A stretch of 64,000 nt of DNA from Glycomyces tenuis DSM 44171 (GCF_000427885.1 NZ_ATYW01000003.1:306159-370158), one strand, 5' to 3'. Counted from the first letter of the stretch, positions 50,680-60,849 are shown. Made by a program: numbers and translations. Notes: generated by a model not told the origin, from the letters alone.

Positions 50680-51768
50680 TTACTCGGTGAGTCCGGCTTC
50701 GTCGCAGAGCGCGGCGTAGTCGCCGGCGCACAGGTCGGCGTAGGCGACATAGCCGTCGTCGATGACGGCCTGGATGTTCTCGGCGGTGACGGACAGGGGG
50801 TCGAGCAGGACGGCCGGGACCTCGTCCTCGGTGACCGGGTCGGTGACGGAGAAGTCGGTCTCGGGCTTCTCGCCGTTCGCGAGCGCGACGGCGAGCTCGG
50901 CGGCGGCGTTCGCCTCCTCTTCGATGGCCTTGTAGACGGTCATGCACTGGTCGCCGGTGAGGATGTTCTGGAGGCCCTGGAGGGTGGCATCCTGGCCGGT
51001 GACCGGGACGGTGCCGTTGAGGCCGTTGCGTTCGAGGACGGTGATGACGGCGTGCGCGAGGTCGTCGTTGGCGGCCAGGACGCCGTCGATCTCGGCGCCG
51101 GTGTCGGTCAGCATCTGGTCGAAGATGGTGCCGCCCGTGGCGTTGTCCCAGTCGGGCACCCATTCATCGGGGCCCTTGGTGAACTCGCCGGACTCGTAGA
51201 GCGGGTCGAGGACGGAGTCGTAGCCGTTCTTGAACAGGGTGGCGTTGTTGTCGGTGGGGGAGCCGTTGAGCTCGGCCACGAGCGGGTTCTCGACGCCTTC
51301 GAGGCATTGGACGAGGCCCTCGCCCTGGAGGCGGCCGACGGCCTCGTTGTCGAAGCTGACGTAGTAGTCGGCGCCGCCGCCTTCGGTGAGGCGGTCGTAG
51401 TCGATGGTGGCCACGCCCTGGGCCTTGGCGTTCTCGATGACGGTGGCGCCGGTGCCCGAGTCGAGGTTGACGGTGATGAGGACGTTGACGCCGCTGGTGA
51501 GCATCTGCTCGGCGATGGTCTGGAAGTCCTCGCGGGAGCCCTGGGCGTTCTGGATGTCGTAGTCGACGCCGGCCGCGTCGAAGGCCGCTTCGAGGTAGCG
51601 GCGGTCGGCGGTCTCCCACCGGTCCGAGGAGGCCGAGTCGGGGAGGATCACGCCGATGAGCGGGGTGTCGCCGTCGCCGCCGGATTCGCCGTCGCCGCCG
51701 CACGCGGTGGAGGTGAGGGCCAGTACGGCTGCCGCCGCGAGACCGATCGAGGTTCTGAGCTGGGTCAT
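50680..51768 (-). CDS. xylF: ABC sugar-binding lipoprotein (XylF-like)
   Basis: 362 residues. Lipoprotein signal with lipobox STAC (C23), then a periplasmic-binding fold: LIGVILPDSASSDRWETADRRY at the start, GVNVLITVNLDSGTGATVIENAKAQGV, DYDRLTEGGGADYYVSFDN, AELNGSPTDNNA and VLAANDDLAHAVITVLERNG. These blocks fit the D-xylose-binding branch. First gene of the operon, ATG with GGAGGT 6 bases upstream, divergent from glmU. Confidence 0.87.
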   Translation of the reverse strand: MTQLRTSIGLAAAAVLALTSTACGGDGESGGDGDTPLIGVILPDSASSDRWETADRRYLEAAFDAAGVDYDIQNAQGSREDFQTIAEQMLTSGVNVLITVNLDSGTGATVIENAKAQGVATIDYDRLTEGGGADYYVSFDNEAVGRLQGEGLVQCLEGVENPLVAELNGSPTDNNATLFKNGYDSVLDPLYESGEFTKGPDEWVPDWDNATGGTIFDQMLTDTGAEIDGVLAANDDLAHAVITVLERNGLNGTVPVTGQDATLQGLQNILTGDQCMTVYKAIEEEANAAAELAVALANGEKPETDFSVTDPVTEDEVPAVLLDPLSVTAENIQAVIDDGYVAYADLCAGDYAALCDEAGLTE

Positions 51769-51786
51769 GGGGGTACCTCCGATATT

Positions 51787-51829
51787 TGTTGCTGACAGCA
51801 ACATATGACATCGGACACACCTGGCACAA
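51787..51829 (-). promoter_or_regulatory. xyl-type operon promoter and palindromic operator
   Basis: Inverted repeat TGTTGCT-GAC-AGCAACA at 51787-51803. On the reverse strand TTGTGC (51829-51824), 18-base spacer, TATGTT (51805-51800) forms a promoter whose -10 runs into the operator. Binding by the ROK protein of the operon is inferred from position and the AACA/TGTT half-sites common for that family. Confidence 0.6.
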
Positions 51830-51935
51830 GTGTCGTGTAAGTAGTTAAAACGTTTCAGAGGTAACGATTTGGTAATAGCGCGTACCGTCGGGTCATGACC
51901 GTTCATCCACTCGACACCGGCTACCATGGCGCATC

Positions 51936-53375
51936 ATGAGCAGTGAGCGTTCGGCGATCATCCTGGCCGCAGGTCTTGGCACTCGCATGAAATCCACGAA
52001 GCCCAAGGTCCTCCACGAGCTCCTCGGGCGGACACTCCTCGGCCACGTGCTCCGCAGCACCAAGGGCATCGGCCCCGACCGCCGCATCGTCGTCGTCGGC
52101 GCGGCGGCCGACCAGGTCACCGCCCACCTCGAGCAGCATTCCCCCGACGTCGAGACCGTCTTCCAGGCCGAGCAGCTCGGCACCGGGCACGCCGTCCGCA
52201 TCGCCCTCGAATCCGTCCCCGAGCTCGAAGGCACCGTCGTCGTCGCCTGCGGCGACGCCCCGCTGCTGCGCCCCGACACCCTCAACCGGCTCGTCGAGAC
52301 CCACGAGAAGGCCGGGAACGCCGCCACCGTCCTGACCGCCGTCGTCGACGACCCCACCGGCCTGGGGCGCATCGTGCGCGATACGGACGGGGCCGTCCTG
52401 CGCAACGTCGAGCACCGCGACGCCGACGCCGACGAACTCGCCATCCGCGAGATCAACTCCGGCACCTACGCCTTCGACGCCGCCGCCCTGCGCGAGCAGC
52501 TCGGGAAGATCACCACCGCCAACGACCAGGGCGAGGAGTACCTCACCGACGTCCTCGAGCTCGCCCGCGAGGCCGGCCTCCCGATCGGCGCCGTGGTCGT
52601 CAACGACCCGACCGAGGTCCTGGCCTGCAACGACCGCGCCCAGCTCGCCGGGCTGCGCAAGGTCCTGCGCGACCGCATCAACACCGAGCTCATGAAGTCC
52701 GGCGTCACCCTCGAAGACCCCGACACCACCTGGATCGACGCCACCGTCAAGGTCGCCCCCGACGTGCTCATCCGCCCCGGATGCCAGCTCAAGGGCGCCA
52801 CCGCGGTGGACACGGGCGCCGAGATCGGCCCCGACACGACCCTGACCGACACCATCGTCGGCGAGGGCGCCGCCGTCGTGCGCAGCCACGTCGACCAGGC
52901 CACCGTCGGCGAGGGCGCCAAGGTCGGCCCCTTCGCCCACCTGCGCCCGGCCTCCAAGCTCGCCGAGGGCGCCAAGGTCGGCGCGTTCGCCGAGACCAAG
53001 AACGCCGAGATCGGCGCGGGCGCCAAGATCCCGCACCTGTCCTACGTCGGCGACGCCACCGTCGGCGCGAGTGCCAACATCGGCTGCGGCGTCATCGTCG
53101 CCAACTACGACGGCCTCGCCAAACACCACACCGACATCGGCGAGGGCGTCTTCATCGGCTGCGACTCGGTCCTGATCGCCCCGGTGAGCATCGGCGACGG
53201 CGCCTACATCGCCGCCGGCTCGGCGATCGGCGAGGACGTCGCCCCCGGCGATCTGGCCGTCGCGCGCGCCCGCCAGTCCGCCAAGGCCGGCTGGGTCGCC
53301 GCCAAGCGCCCCGGCACCGTCTCCGACGAGGCCGCCAAGCGAGCGCTGGGCGACGGCCGGGCCTCCGGAGAGTAA
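51936..53375 (+). CDS. glmU: Bifunctional UDP-N-acetylglucosamine synthesis protein GlmU
   Basis: Acetylates glucosamine-1-P and couples it to UTP, giving UDP-GlcNAc. 479 residues: N-terminal pyrophosphorylase (LAAGLGTRMKSTKPKVLHELLGR at the start, CGDAPLLRPDTL) to about 230, C-terminal left-handed beta-helix of hexapeptide repeats (IGPDTTLTDTIVGEGAAVV..., FAHLRPASKLAEGAKVGAFAETKNA, with the catalytic HTDIGEG region). ATG at 51936 lies 8 bases after TACCAT, possibly leaderless. Works after GlmM, whose gene is 8 kb upstream. Confidence 0.95.
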   Translation: MSSERSAIILAAGLGTRMKSTKPKVLHELLGRTLLGHVLRSTKGIGPDRRIVVVGAAADQVTAHLEQHSPDVETVFQAEQLGTGHAVRIALESVPELEGTVVVACGDAPLLRPDTLNRLVETHEKAGNAATVLTAVVDDPTGLGRIVRDTDGAVLRNVEHRDADADELAIREINSGTYAFDAAALREQLGKITTANDQGEEYLTDVLELAREAGLPIGAVVVNDPTEVLACNDRAQLAGLRKVLRDRINTELMKSGVTLEDPDTTWIDATVKVAPDVLIRPGCQLKGATAVDTGAEIGPDTTLTDTIVGEGAAVVRSHVDQATVGEGAKVGPFAHLRPASKLAEGAKVGAFAETKNAEIGAGAKIPHLSYVGDATVGASANIGCGVIVANYDGLAKHHTDIGEGVFIGCDSVLIAPVSIGDGAYIAAGSAIGEDVAPGDLAVARARQSAKAGWVAAKRPGTVSDEAAKRALGDGRASGE

Positions 53376-53473
53376 CGGCACATTTAACACCCCCGTGCGT
53401 GTGCGCCCTGCGTTCGGGCAGGGGACACTTGAAGCGACGAGGTTCAGGTGACGACTATGGGGGAACCATCGCC

Positions 53474-54457
53474 ATGGCGAGCATGTCCGCTACCAACTCC
53501 AAGATGCTCATGCTGTTCTCCGGACGGGCTTATCCGGAGCTGGCGGAGGAGATCGGCAAGCATCTGGGGGTCGCCCCGACCCCTATGAGCGCCTACTCCT
53601 TCGCCAACGGTGAGCTCTATGTCCGCTACGAGGAGTCGGTGCGCGGCTCCGACGCCTTCTTGGTCCAGTCCATGCCCACCCCGATCAACGAGTGGGTCAT
53701 GGAGACCCTCATCATGATCGACGCGCTCAAGCGCGGCTCCGCCAAGCGCATCACGGTGGTGCTCCCGTTCTACCCGTACGCGCGCCAGGACAAGAAGCAC
53801 CGCGGCCGCGAGCCCATCTCCGCCAGGCTCGTGGCCGATCTGCTGAAGACCGCCGGCGCCGACCGCATCCTCACCGTCGACCTGCACACCGCGCAGATCC
53901 AGGGCTTCTTCGACGGCCCGGTCGACCACCTGTTCGCGATGGGCACCCTGGCCCGCTACATCGAGGAGCAGTACGCCGACCGCCAGATGGCCGTCGTCTC
54001 GCCCGACACCGGCCGGGTGCGCCTGGCCGAGCGCTGGTCGGACCGCCTCGGCGGCTGCCCGATCGCGTTCGTCCACAAGACCCGCGACCCGCTCAAGCCG
54101 AACCAGGTCGTCGCGAACAAGGTCGTCGGCGACGTCGAGGGCCGCACCTGCCTGGTCATCGACGACATGATCGACACCGCCGGCACCATCTGCTCCACCG
54201 CCGAGCTGCTCAAGGAGCAGGGCGTCGAGGACATCGTCGTCGCCACCACGCACGGGATCATGTCCGACCCGGCCGGCGAGCGGCTGGCCGCCGCCCCCGT
54301 CTCCGAGGTCATCGTCACCAACACCCTGCCGCTGCCGCCCAAGGTCGCCGAGCTCGACAAGATCACCGTCCTGTCGATCGCGCCGCTGGTCGCCAAGGCC
54401 ATCTGGGAGGTCTTCAACGACGGCTCGGTCACCACCCTCTTCGGCGGCCTTTCCTGA
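53474..54457 (+). CDS. prs: Ribose-phosphate pyrophosphokinase
   Basis: Makes PRPP from ribose-5-P and ATP for nucleotides, histidine and tryptophan. 327 residues with FSGRAYPELAEEIGKHLGV, FANGELYVRYEESVRG, the ATP loop FYPYARQDKKHRGREPISARLVADLL, VDLHTAQIQGFFD, and the PRPP loop VIDDMIDTAGT (near 223). ATG at 53474 with GGGGGAA upstream. glmU-prs adjacency is conserved in actinobacteria. Confidence 0.96.
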   Translation: MASMSATNSKMLMLFSGRAYPELAEEIGKHLGVAPTPMSAYSFANGELYVRYEESVRGSDAFLVQSMPTPINEWVMETLIMIDALKRGSAKRITVVLPFYPYARQDKKHRGREPISARLVADLLKTAGADRILTVDLHTAQIQGFFDGPVDHLFAMGTLARYIEEQYADRQMAVVSPDTGRVRLAERWSDRLGGCPIAFVHKTRDPLKPNQVVANKVVGDVEGRTCLVIDDMIDTAGTICSTAELLKEQGVEDIVVATTHGIMSDPAGERLAAAPVSEVIVTNTLPLPPKVAELDKITVLSIAPLVAKAIWEVFNDGSVTTLFGGLS

Positions 54458-54666
54458 TCGCACCCAGATCACACATCGACGCCCGTGGAAAGCGCGGGTT
54501 AACGCCCGTAGTAGGCTTGTGGGGTTGCCATCGGCGAGGGCGTCCTCCGAAGGGGCGCCGTTATCGACGCAAAGGCGTAGGTCTAACGCAGGACTGTTCT
54601 GTCCTTCTGATGCCGACGTGAGCGTCGAGCGCCGCGAGAATTTTCTGAGAATCAGGGAGTATTTCC

Positions 54667-55275
54667 GTGTCCGAAGTTCGTATCAGCGCAGAGCCCCGCA
54701 CTGACTTCGGGAAGGGCGGTGCGCGCCGTACACGCCGGGCTGGAAAGGTGCCGGCCGTGGTCTACGGCCACGGCGAGAAGCCGCGTCACATCTCGCTTCC
54801 CTCGCTTGAGTTCGCCGCCGTCCTCCGCAAGGGCGGCCTCAACCAGCTCATCGAGATCGAGGTGACCGACGGCAGCCGCGAGCTGGTCATCCCCAAGGAC
54901 CTCCAGCGCGACCCGCTGCGCGACGAGATCGTCCACGCCGACCTGCTGATCGTGCGCCGCGGCGAGAAGATCACCACCGACGTCGTCGTCCACTGGACGG
55001 GTGAAGTGGAGAAGGGCGGCCTGGTCGTCCACGAGGTCGACTCGCTGAGCATCGAGGCCGAGGCCACCCGCATTCCGGAGTCGATCGAGGTCTCCCTCGA
55101 AGGCCTGGCCGTGGGCTCGCAGCGCACCGCCGCCGAGGTCCAGGTGCCCTCGGGCGTCACGCTCCTGACCGATCCCGACACCGTGCTGGCCTCCGTCACC
55201 ATCCCGCGCGCCGAGGCCGCGGCCGAGGAGACCGAGGAAGCGGAGACCGAGGGCGAAGCGTCCTCGGCGGAGTGA
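54667..55275 (+). CDS. rplY: 50S ribosomal protein L25 (CTC form)
   Basis: Binds 5S rRNA. The 202-residue protein is the long CTC form: N-terminal L25 domain (about 1-95: TDFGKGGARRTRRAGKVPAVVYGHGEKP, QRDPLRDEIVHADLL) and C-terminal TL5 beta domain, with an acidic Ala/Glu tail. GTG with AGGGAGT upstream. About 210 bases of leader separate it from prs, with TAGGCT near 54513 as a possible -10 and a GGAC-TGTTCT-GTCC hairpin. Confidence 0.95.
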   Translation: MSEVRISAEPRTDFGKGGARRTRRAGKVPAVVYGHGEKPRHISLPSLEFAAVLRKGGLNQLIEIEVTDGSRELVIPKDLQRDPLRDEIVHADLLIVRRGEKITTDVVVHWTGEVEKGGLVVHEVDSLSIEAEATRIPESIEVSLEGLAVGSQRTAAEVQVPSGVTLLTDPDTVLASVTIPRAEAAAEETEEAETEGEASSAE

Positions 55276-55299
55276 GCGCCGAAGAGTAATACTTAGGAC

Positions 55300-55887
55300 A
55301 TGACCGACTCCTCGACCATCGTGGCCGGCCTGGGCAACCCCGGGCCGAAGTACGCCGCGAACCGTCACAACGTCGGTTTCATGGTCGCCGACGTGCTCGC
55401 CCGACGCGTCGGCGGTCGATTCGCCGTGAGCCGCAAGGCCCGTGCCGAAGTCTGCGAGGCCCGCTTGGGGGTAGGCGGGCCTCGCGTCATTCTCGTCAAG
55501 CCCCTGACGTTCATGAACCTCTCGGGTGAATCCGTCGGCCCGCTCGCGCAGTACTTCGGGATCGCGCCCGAGTCGGTGATCGCCGTCCACGACGAGCTCG
55601 ACATCCCGTACGGGCAGCTGCGGGTCAAGCGCGGCGGCGGCGAGGGCGGCCACAACGGACTGCGCTCGCTGACCAAGGTCCTGGGGACGAAGGACTATGC
55701 GCGGGTGCGCTTCGGCATCGGCCGCCCGCCCGGCCGCCAGGACGCCGCCGACTACGTGCTCAGGGACTTCGCCAAGACCGAGCGCGCCGATCTGGACCTG
55801 AACATCGAGCTGGCCGCCGACGCTGTCGAGGCCGTCATCGAGAAGGGCGTCGAGGCCGCCCAGAACATCTTCAACGTGTCGAAGTGA
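55300..55887 (+). CDS. pth: Peptidyl-tRNA hydrolase
   Basis: Recycles peptidyl-tRNA dropped from ribosomes. 195 residues with VAGLGNPGPKYAANRHNVGFMV (catalytic histidine in RHN), PLTFMNLSGESV, HDELDIPYGQLRVKRGGGEGGHNGLRSL (catalytic aspartate) and RFGIGRPPGRQDAADYVL. TAATAC (55287-55292) lies 7 bases before the ATG, so it may have its own leaderless promoter although it follows rplY by 24 bases. Confidence 0.96.
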   Translation: MTDSSTIVAGLGNPGPKYAANRHNVGFMVADVLARRVGGRFAVSRKARAEVCEARLGVGGPRVILVKPLTFMNLSGESVGPLAQYFGIAPESVIAVHDELDIPYGQLRVKRGGGEGGHNGLRSLTKVLGTKDYARVRFGIGRPPGRQDAADYVLRDFAKTERADLDLNIELAADAVEAVIEKGVEAAQNIFNVSK

Positions 55888-56064
55888 CGTCGGACAGGCG
55901 GCGCAGCGCCTCTCGAAGCGAAGTCGAACGGCCGGTTCAGCGCGTCATGGAACGCGGTTGGGCAGACGGCTCGGCACCTGTCGAAGCCGAGCGGCCCAGA
56001 CGGCACGAAATGGCGCTGAGTAACTTGGGCGTCACTCTTTGTTCGTGCGATCGTTAGATCGATT

Positions 56065-57561
56065 GTGACGGCAGCAGAGGCACATGGAGATCTCAGGCAG
56101 GTCGAGCCCGCGGGGCACGTCTACTCCATCGAACGGCAGGCCCGCGGGTACACCACCGGCCCGCCCACGTGGCAGCGCAAATACTTCGCGGGGATCGTGG
56201 GCAGCGACGTCGTCGCCGCCGTCTTCGGCGCGGCGGTGGCCTTCGCGGCCCGCTTCGGCAGCCTCAACGACCACAGCCAGATCTACGCGCTCGGCCTGAT
56301 CGCCATGCCGGCCGTGTGGCTCGCGATGCTCGGCCTCTGCCGGGCCTTCGAGAGCCGGTACCTGTTCGTCGGCACCGAGGAGTACCAGCGGGTCGTGCAC
56401 GCCGCGGTCGCGCTCACCGCCGCCGTCGCCGTCGTCTCCTACGGGCTCGAGCTGCCGACCTCGCGCGTGTTCGTCCTCATCGCGATTCCCACTGCCGCGT
56501 CCGTGTCCATCGTGGCGCGCTTCGGCTGGCGCAAGTGGCTGCACCGCATGCGGCGCCAGGGCCGCTGCATGAAGCGGGTGGTCCTGATCGGCCACGAGTC
56601 CTCTGTGGCCGCGCTGATCGTGCAGCTGCGGCGCGAGCACTACCACGGCCTCGACGTGGTCGCGGCCTGCCTGCCCACCGAGCGCGCCGAAGGCGCGCTG
56701 CTGGAGTTCAACACCCGCGTGCGGGGCACCTTCGACCGCATCGCCGAGGCCGTCGCCGCCGAGCGCGCCGACACCGTCATCGTCCTGTCCTGTCCCGAGA
56801 TCGACGGCCGGGCGCTGCGCCGGCTGGCGTGGAGCCTGGAACGGTCCGAGGTGGACCTGATCGTGGCCTCGGCGCTGGTCGACGTCGCCGGCGACCGCAC
56901 CACGGTCCGCCCGGTCGACGGCCTGCCGATGCTGCACCTCGACCACGCCAACCTGACCGGCGTGCGCCGCTGGGCCAAGGACACCGTCGACAGGATCGGC
57001 GCCGCCGCGCTGCTGCTGGCGCTCTCCCCGCTGCTGCTGGGGGCCGCGTTCCTGATCCGCTGCACCTCCCCGGGGCCGGCGCTGTTCAAGCAGGAGCGCA
57101 TCGGCAAGGACGGGCGGCCGTTCACCATCTGGAAGTTCCGCACCATGTACACCGACGCCGAGCGGCGCCTCGCGCAGCTGTCGCACCTCAACGAGTCAGA
57201 CGGCGTCCTGTTCAAGATGAGGGACGACCCGCGCGTGACGCCGGTGGGAAGGCACCTGCGCCGCTTCTCGATCGACGAGTTCCCGCAGCTGGTCAACGTG
57301 CTGCGCGGGGACATGAGCCTGGTGGGCCCGCGCCCGCCGCTGGCCACCGAGGTCGCCGCCTACGAGTCCGACATGCGCCGCCGCCTGGCGGTCAAGCCGG
57401 GGATGACCGGCCTGTGGCAGGTCTCGGGGCGCTCGGACCTGCCGTGGGAGGAGGCGGTGCGGCTCGACCTGCGCTACGTCGAGCACTGGACGCTCTCGCT
57501 CGACTTCGTGATCCTGCTGCGCACGGTCACCGCGATCCTCAGACCGCATGGGGCGTACTAG
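56065..57561 (+). CDS. Exopolysaccharide-priming polyprenyl glycosylphosphotransferase
   Basis: Transfers a sugar-1-phosphate from a UDP-sugar to undecaprenyl phosphate, starting repeat-unit synthesis of a surface polysaccharide. 498 residues: four N-terminal membrane helices (about 42-64, 73-93, 110-128, 133-152), a Rossmann-like domain ([10 protein letters not shown] at 171), a fifth helix (310-332), then the catalytic domain: [47 protein letters not shown] and [23 protein letters not shown] start. No other polysaccharide genes are in the window, so it is an orphan here. Confidence 0.9.
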   Translation: MTAAEAHGDLRQVEPAGHVYSIERQARGYTTGPPTWQRKYFAGIVGSDVVAAVFGAAVAFAARFGSLNDHSQIYALGLIAMPAVWLAMLGLCRAFESRYLFVGTEEYQRVVHAAVALTAAVAVVSYGLELPTSRVFVLIAIPTAASVSIVARFGWRKWLHRMRRQGRCMKRVVLIGHESSVAALIVQLRREHYHGLDVVAACLPTERAEGALLEFNTRVRGTFDRIAEAVAAERADTVIVLSCPEIDGRALRRLAWSLERSEVDLIVASALVDVAGDRTTVRPVDGLPMLHLDHANLTGVRRWAKDTVDRIGAAALLLALSPLLLGAAFLIRCTSPGPALFKQERIGKDGRPFTIWKFRTMYTDAERRLAQLSHLNESDGVLFKMRDDPRVTPVGRHLRRFSIDEFPQLVNVLRGDMSLVGPRPPLATEVAAYESDMRRRLAVKPGMTGLWQVSGRSDLPWEEAVRLDLRYVEHWTLSLDFVILLRTVTAILRPHGAY

Positions 57562-57614
57562 GTTCCGGGAACGCGCGAGTAGTTCCCATTTTCCGGGACG
57601 ATTGTGACCACCAT

Positions 57615-57643
57615 TTGGACGCGCTTGGGGCGCAGCGTAGACT
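57615..57643 (+). promoter_or_regulatory. cysQ promoter
   Basis: TTGGAC (57615-57620), 17-base spacer, TAGACT (57638-57643), then 7 bases to the ATG at 57651: the best-matched promoter in the window, giving a leaderless or nearly leaderless message. Confidence 0.7.
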
Positions 57644-57650
57644 CCCGTGC

Positions 57651-58472
57651 ATGAACGACGCCTCCGACTCCGCGAGCGACCCCCCGCCCACGGCCGCGCC
57701 GGACGCCGCCGCGCCCGAGGACGTCGCCCTCGCGGCCGACCTCGCCGCCGGCGCGGGGGAGCTGCTCCTCAAACTCCGGGCCGAACTCGGCTTCGAGGAC
57801 CCGCGCGCCCTCAAGGCCGCGGGGGACGAAGAGGCCAACGCCCACCTCCTCGGCCGCCTGGCCGCCGAGCGCGCCGACGACGCCGTGCTCTCCGAGGAGG
57901 GCCGGGGCGAATCGGGCCGCGTCGGCACCGCCCGCCTGAGCGCCGAGCGCGTCTGGATCATCGACCCGCTCGACGGCACCCGCGAGTACGCCGAGGCCGG
58001 CCGGGACGACTGGGCCGTGCACGTGGGCCTGTGGCAGCGCGGCCTCGGCCTCACCGCCGCCGCCGTCGCCCTCCCCGCGCAAGGTGTGACCTTGCGCACC
58101 GACCAGCGCTACCCGGTGCCGGGGCCGCGCCCCGAGCGCCCGCGCATCGCAGTGTCCCGCACCAGGCCTCCCGCCGCGGCCCACGCCGCCGCGGAGGCGC
58201 TCGACGCCGAACTCGTCCCGTGGGGCTCCGCTGGAGCGAAGGCCATGGCCGTCGTCGCGGGTAAGGTGGACGCCTATGTGCATGCCGGCGGGCAGTACGA
58301 GTGGGACTCGGCCGCTCCGATCGCCGTAGCCCTCGCCTCCGGCTGGCATGCCAGCCGGATCGACGGCGCCCCCCTGCGCTACAACAACCCCGATCCGTAC
58401 CTGCCAGACCTGGTGGTCTGTCGCCCCGACCTGGCCGAGCTGCTGCTCGCGGCCATCGCCGAGGCGGCTTGA
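57651..58472 (+). CDS. cysQ: 3'(2'),5'-bisphosphate nucleotidase (CysQ)
   Basis: Removes the 3'-phosphate of PAP/PAPS, limiting toxic intermediates of sulfate assimilation. 273 residues, inositol-monophosphatase fold with SEEGRGE (first metal glutamate), [10 protein letters not shown] (metal aspartates) and [11 protein letters not shown] (third site). Residues 1-25 are Ala/Pro-rich. It lies 90 bases before cysD in the same direction, which supports CysQ over a general inositol monophosphatase. Confidence 0.88.
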   Translation: MNDASDSASDPPPTAAPDAAAPEDVALAADLAAGAGELLLKLRAELGFEDPRALKAAGDEEANAHLLGRLAAERADDAVLSEEGRGESGRVGTARLSAERVWIIDPLDGTREYAEAGRDDWAVHVGLWQRGLGLTAAAVALPAQGVTLRTDQRYPVPGPRPERPRIAVSRTRPPAAAHAAAEALDAELVPWGSAGAKAMAVVAGKVDAYVHAGGQYEWDSAAPIAVALASGWHASRIDGAPLRYNNPDPYLPDLVVCRPDLAELLLAAIAEAA

Positions 58473-58562
58473 CATCGGCCCGGCTCGATCAGGTGCGCCG
58501 GGCTATCGACACACGACGAACCGAACCCCTGCCGGGGTCCTGCTGAGAGGAGTGTTGCGCCG

Positions 58563-59465
58563 GTGAGCGATTACCGCGTCAGCCATCTCGCCGCGCTGGA
58601 GGCGGAGGCGATCTTCATCTTCCGTGAGGTCGCGGCCACCTGTCAGCGCCCAGTGCTGCTCTTCTCGGGCGGCAAGGACTCCATCGTCATGCTCCACCTG
58701 GCGCAGAAGGCCTTCTGGCCCGCGCCGATCCCCTTCCCGGTCATGCACGTCGACACCGGGCAGAACTTCGACGAGGTCATCGAATTCCGCGACCGGCGCG
58801 TCGCCGCCACCGGCGTCCAGCTCGTCGTCGCCTCCGTCCAGGACGCGATCGACCGCGGCCTGGTCACCGAGCCCCCGGACGGCACCCGCAACCGCATCCA
58901 GACCCCGGTCCTGCTCGAAGCCGCCGAGAAGTACCAGTTCGACGCGCTCTTCGGCGGCGCCAGGAGGGACGAGGAGAAGGCCCGCGCCAAGGAGCGCGTG
59001 TTCTCCTTCCGCGACGACTTCGGCCAGTGGGACCCCAAGAACCAGCGCCCCGAGCTGTGGAACCTCTACAACGGCCGCGTCCACTCCGGCGAGCAGATCC
59101 GGGTCTTCCCCCTGTCGAACTGGACCGAGCTGGACATCTGGCGCTACATCGGCGACCAGAGCATCGAGCTGCCGCCGGTGTACTTCGCCGCCGAGCGCGA
59201 GGTCGTCGAGCGCGACGGGATGCTGTACGCGGTCAACCGCTTCATCCGCCCGAGGGACGGCGAGACGGTCTTCGCCGAGAAGATCCGCTACCGCACCGTC
59301 GGCGACGCGACCCTGACCGCCGGCGTCCGCTCCGACGCGACCACCGTCGAGCAGATCATCGCCGAAGTCGCCGCCACCCGCATCACCGAGCGCGGCGCCA
59401 CCCGCGGCGACGACAAGACCTCCGAGGCCGCGATGGAAGACCGGAAACGGGAAGGCTACTTCTGA
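58563..59465 (+). CDS. cysD: Sulfate adenylyltransferase subunit 2
   Basis: ATP-PPase subunit that adenylates sulfate to APS. 300 residues with the PP-loop SGGKDS near residue 35, HVDTGQNFDEVIEFRD, FGGARRDEEKARAKERVFS and WNLYNGRVHSGEQIRVFPLSNWTELDIW. GTG at 58563 with GAGAGGAG upstream at somewhat long spacing. Overlaps cysN by one base (TGATG). Confidence 0.95.
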   Translation: MSDYRVSHLAALEAEAIFIFREVAATCQRPVLLFSGGKDSIVMLHLAQKAFWPAPIPFPVMHVDTGQNFDEVIEFRDRRVAATGVQLVVASVQDAIDRGLVTEPPDGTRNRIQTPVLLEAAEKYQFDALFGGARRDEEKARAKERVFSFRDDFGQWDPKNQRPELWNLYNGRVHSGEQIRVFPLSNWTELDIWRYIGDQSIELPPVYFAAEREVVERDGMLYAVNRFIRPRDGETVFAEKIRYRTVGDATLTAGVRSDATTVEQIIAEVAATRITERGATRGDDKTSEAAMEDRKREGYF

Positions 59466-60754
59466 TGACGCAAGCTCCGACTCTGGCAGCCGAGGCCCCC
59501 GCGGAGGCGACCGAGCTGCTGCGCTTCGCCACCGCGGGCAGCGTCGACGACGGCAAGTCCACGCTCATCGGGCGGCTGCTGTTCGACACCAAGACGCTCT
59601 TCGACGACCAGTGGGACGCCGTGGAGGCCGTCAGCGCCGGCCGCGGCGACGAGTACACCGACCTGGCGCTGCTCACCGACGGCCTGCGGTCGGAGCGCGA
59701 GCAGGGCATCACGATCGACGTCGCCTACCGCTACTTCGCCACGCCCGAGCGCAAGTTCATCATCGCCGACACGCCCGGCCACATCCAGTACACGCGCAAC
59801 ATGGTCACCGGCGCTTCGACCGCCGACCTCGCGCTGATCCTGGTCGACGCCCGCAAGGGCCTGGTCGAGCAGTCGCGGCGCCACGCGTTCCTGTGCTCGC
59901 TGCTGCGCGTGCCGCACATGGTCCTGTGCGTCAACAAGATGGACCTGGTCGACTACGACGAGGACACCTTCAAGCGCATCGAGAAGGAGTTCGGCTCCTT
60001 CGCCACCAAGCTCGAGATCCCCGATTTGACGGTCGTCCCGATCTCGGCGCTCAAGGGCGACAACGTCGTGCGGCGCTCCGAGAACATGCCGTGGTACCAG
60101 GGCCCGAGCCTGCTGCACCACCTGGAGAAGGTCCACATCGCCTCGGACCGGAACCTCGTCGACGTGCGCTTCCCCGTCCAGCAGGTCATCCGGCCGCACT
60201 CGAGCGACAACCACGACTACCGCGGCTACGCCGGGCAGATCGCCTCCGGGGTCATGAAGCCCGGCGACGAGGTCATGGTCCTGCCCAGCGGCTTCACCTC
60301 GAAGATCGCCTCGATCGAGACCGCCGACGGACCGCTCGACGAGGCCTTCCCTCCGCTGAGCGTCACCGTGCGCCTGGAGGACGAGCTCGACGTCTCGCGC
60401 GGCGACATGCTGTGCCGCCCCGGCAACCAGCCGCGCGTCGCGCAGGACGTCGAGGCGATGGTGTGCTGGATGGACGAGCAGCGGCCGCTGCGGCTGCGCG
60501 GCAAGTACGCGATCAAGCACACCACCGCGGACGCCCGCGCGATCGTCAAGGACGTCCAGTACCAGCTCGACGTCAACACGCTGCACCGCGACGAGAGCGC
60601 CGAGGAGCTGAGGCTCAACGAGATCGGCCGCGTCACGCTGCGCACCACGAAACCGCTGCTGTGCGACGACTACCGCCGCAACAGGGCCACCGGCGGCTTC
60701 ATCATCATCGACGAATCCGACAACCGCACGGTGGGCGCGGGCATCATCGTCTGA
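59465..60754 (+). CDS. cysN: Sulfate adenylyltransferase subunit 1
   Basis: GTPase subunit that drives APS formation by CysD. 429 residues with EF-Tu-like motifs: G1 GSVDDGKST near residue 27, G3 DTPGH, G4 NKMD, then two beta-barrel domains. It stops after the barrels, so there is no fused APS kinase (CysC) as in some actinobacteria; cysC or cysH must lie elsewhere. ATG overlaps the cysD stop. Confidence 0.95.
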   Translation: MTQAPTLAAEAPAEATELLRFATAGSVDDGKSTLIGRLLFDTKTLFDDQWDAVEAVSAGRGDEYTDLALLTDGLRSEREQGITIDVAYRYFATPERKFIIADTPGHIQYTRNMVTGASTADLALILVDARKGLVEQSRRHAFLCSLLRVPHMVLCVNKMDLVDYDEDTFKRIEKEFGSFATKLEIPDLTVVPISALKGDNVVRRSENMPWYQGPSLLHHLEKVHIASDRNLVDVRFPVQQVIRPHSSDNHDYRGYAGQIASGVMKPGDEVMVLPSGFTSKIASIETADGPLDEAFPPLSVTVRLEDELDVSRGDMLCRPGNQPRVAQDVEAMVCWMDEQRPLRLRGKYAIKHTTADARAIVKDVQYQLDVNTLHRDESAEELRLNEIGRVTLRTTKPLLCDDYRRNRATGGFIIIDESDNRTVGAGIIV

Positions 60755-60849
60755 CACACCGCGCGCGGTGGCGTCACGGCCGGATCCCACGGTTCGGCCT
60801 CGCCCGCTCCGCCCCACGGCGGATGGATGCCGCTCACTACAGTGGCTGC

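Noticed and set aside
59611..60849. Long in-frame extension upstream of the Hsp70-like gene
   Set aside because: It overlaps cysN in another frame and is arginine-rich; the ATG at 60850 follows a TACAGT box and begins the ATPase fold.
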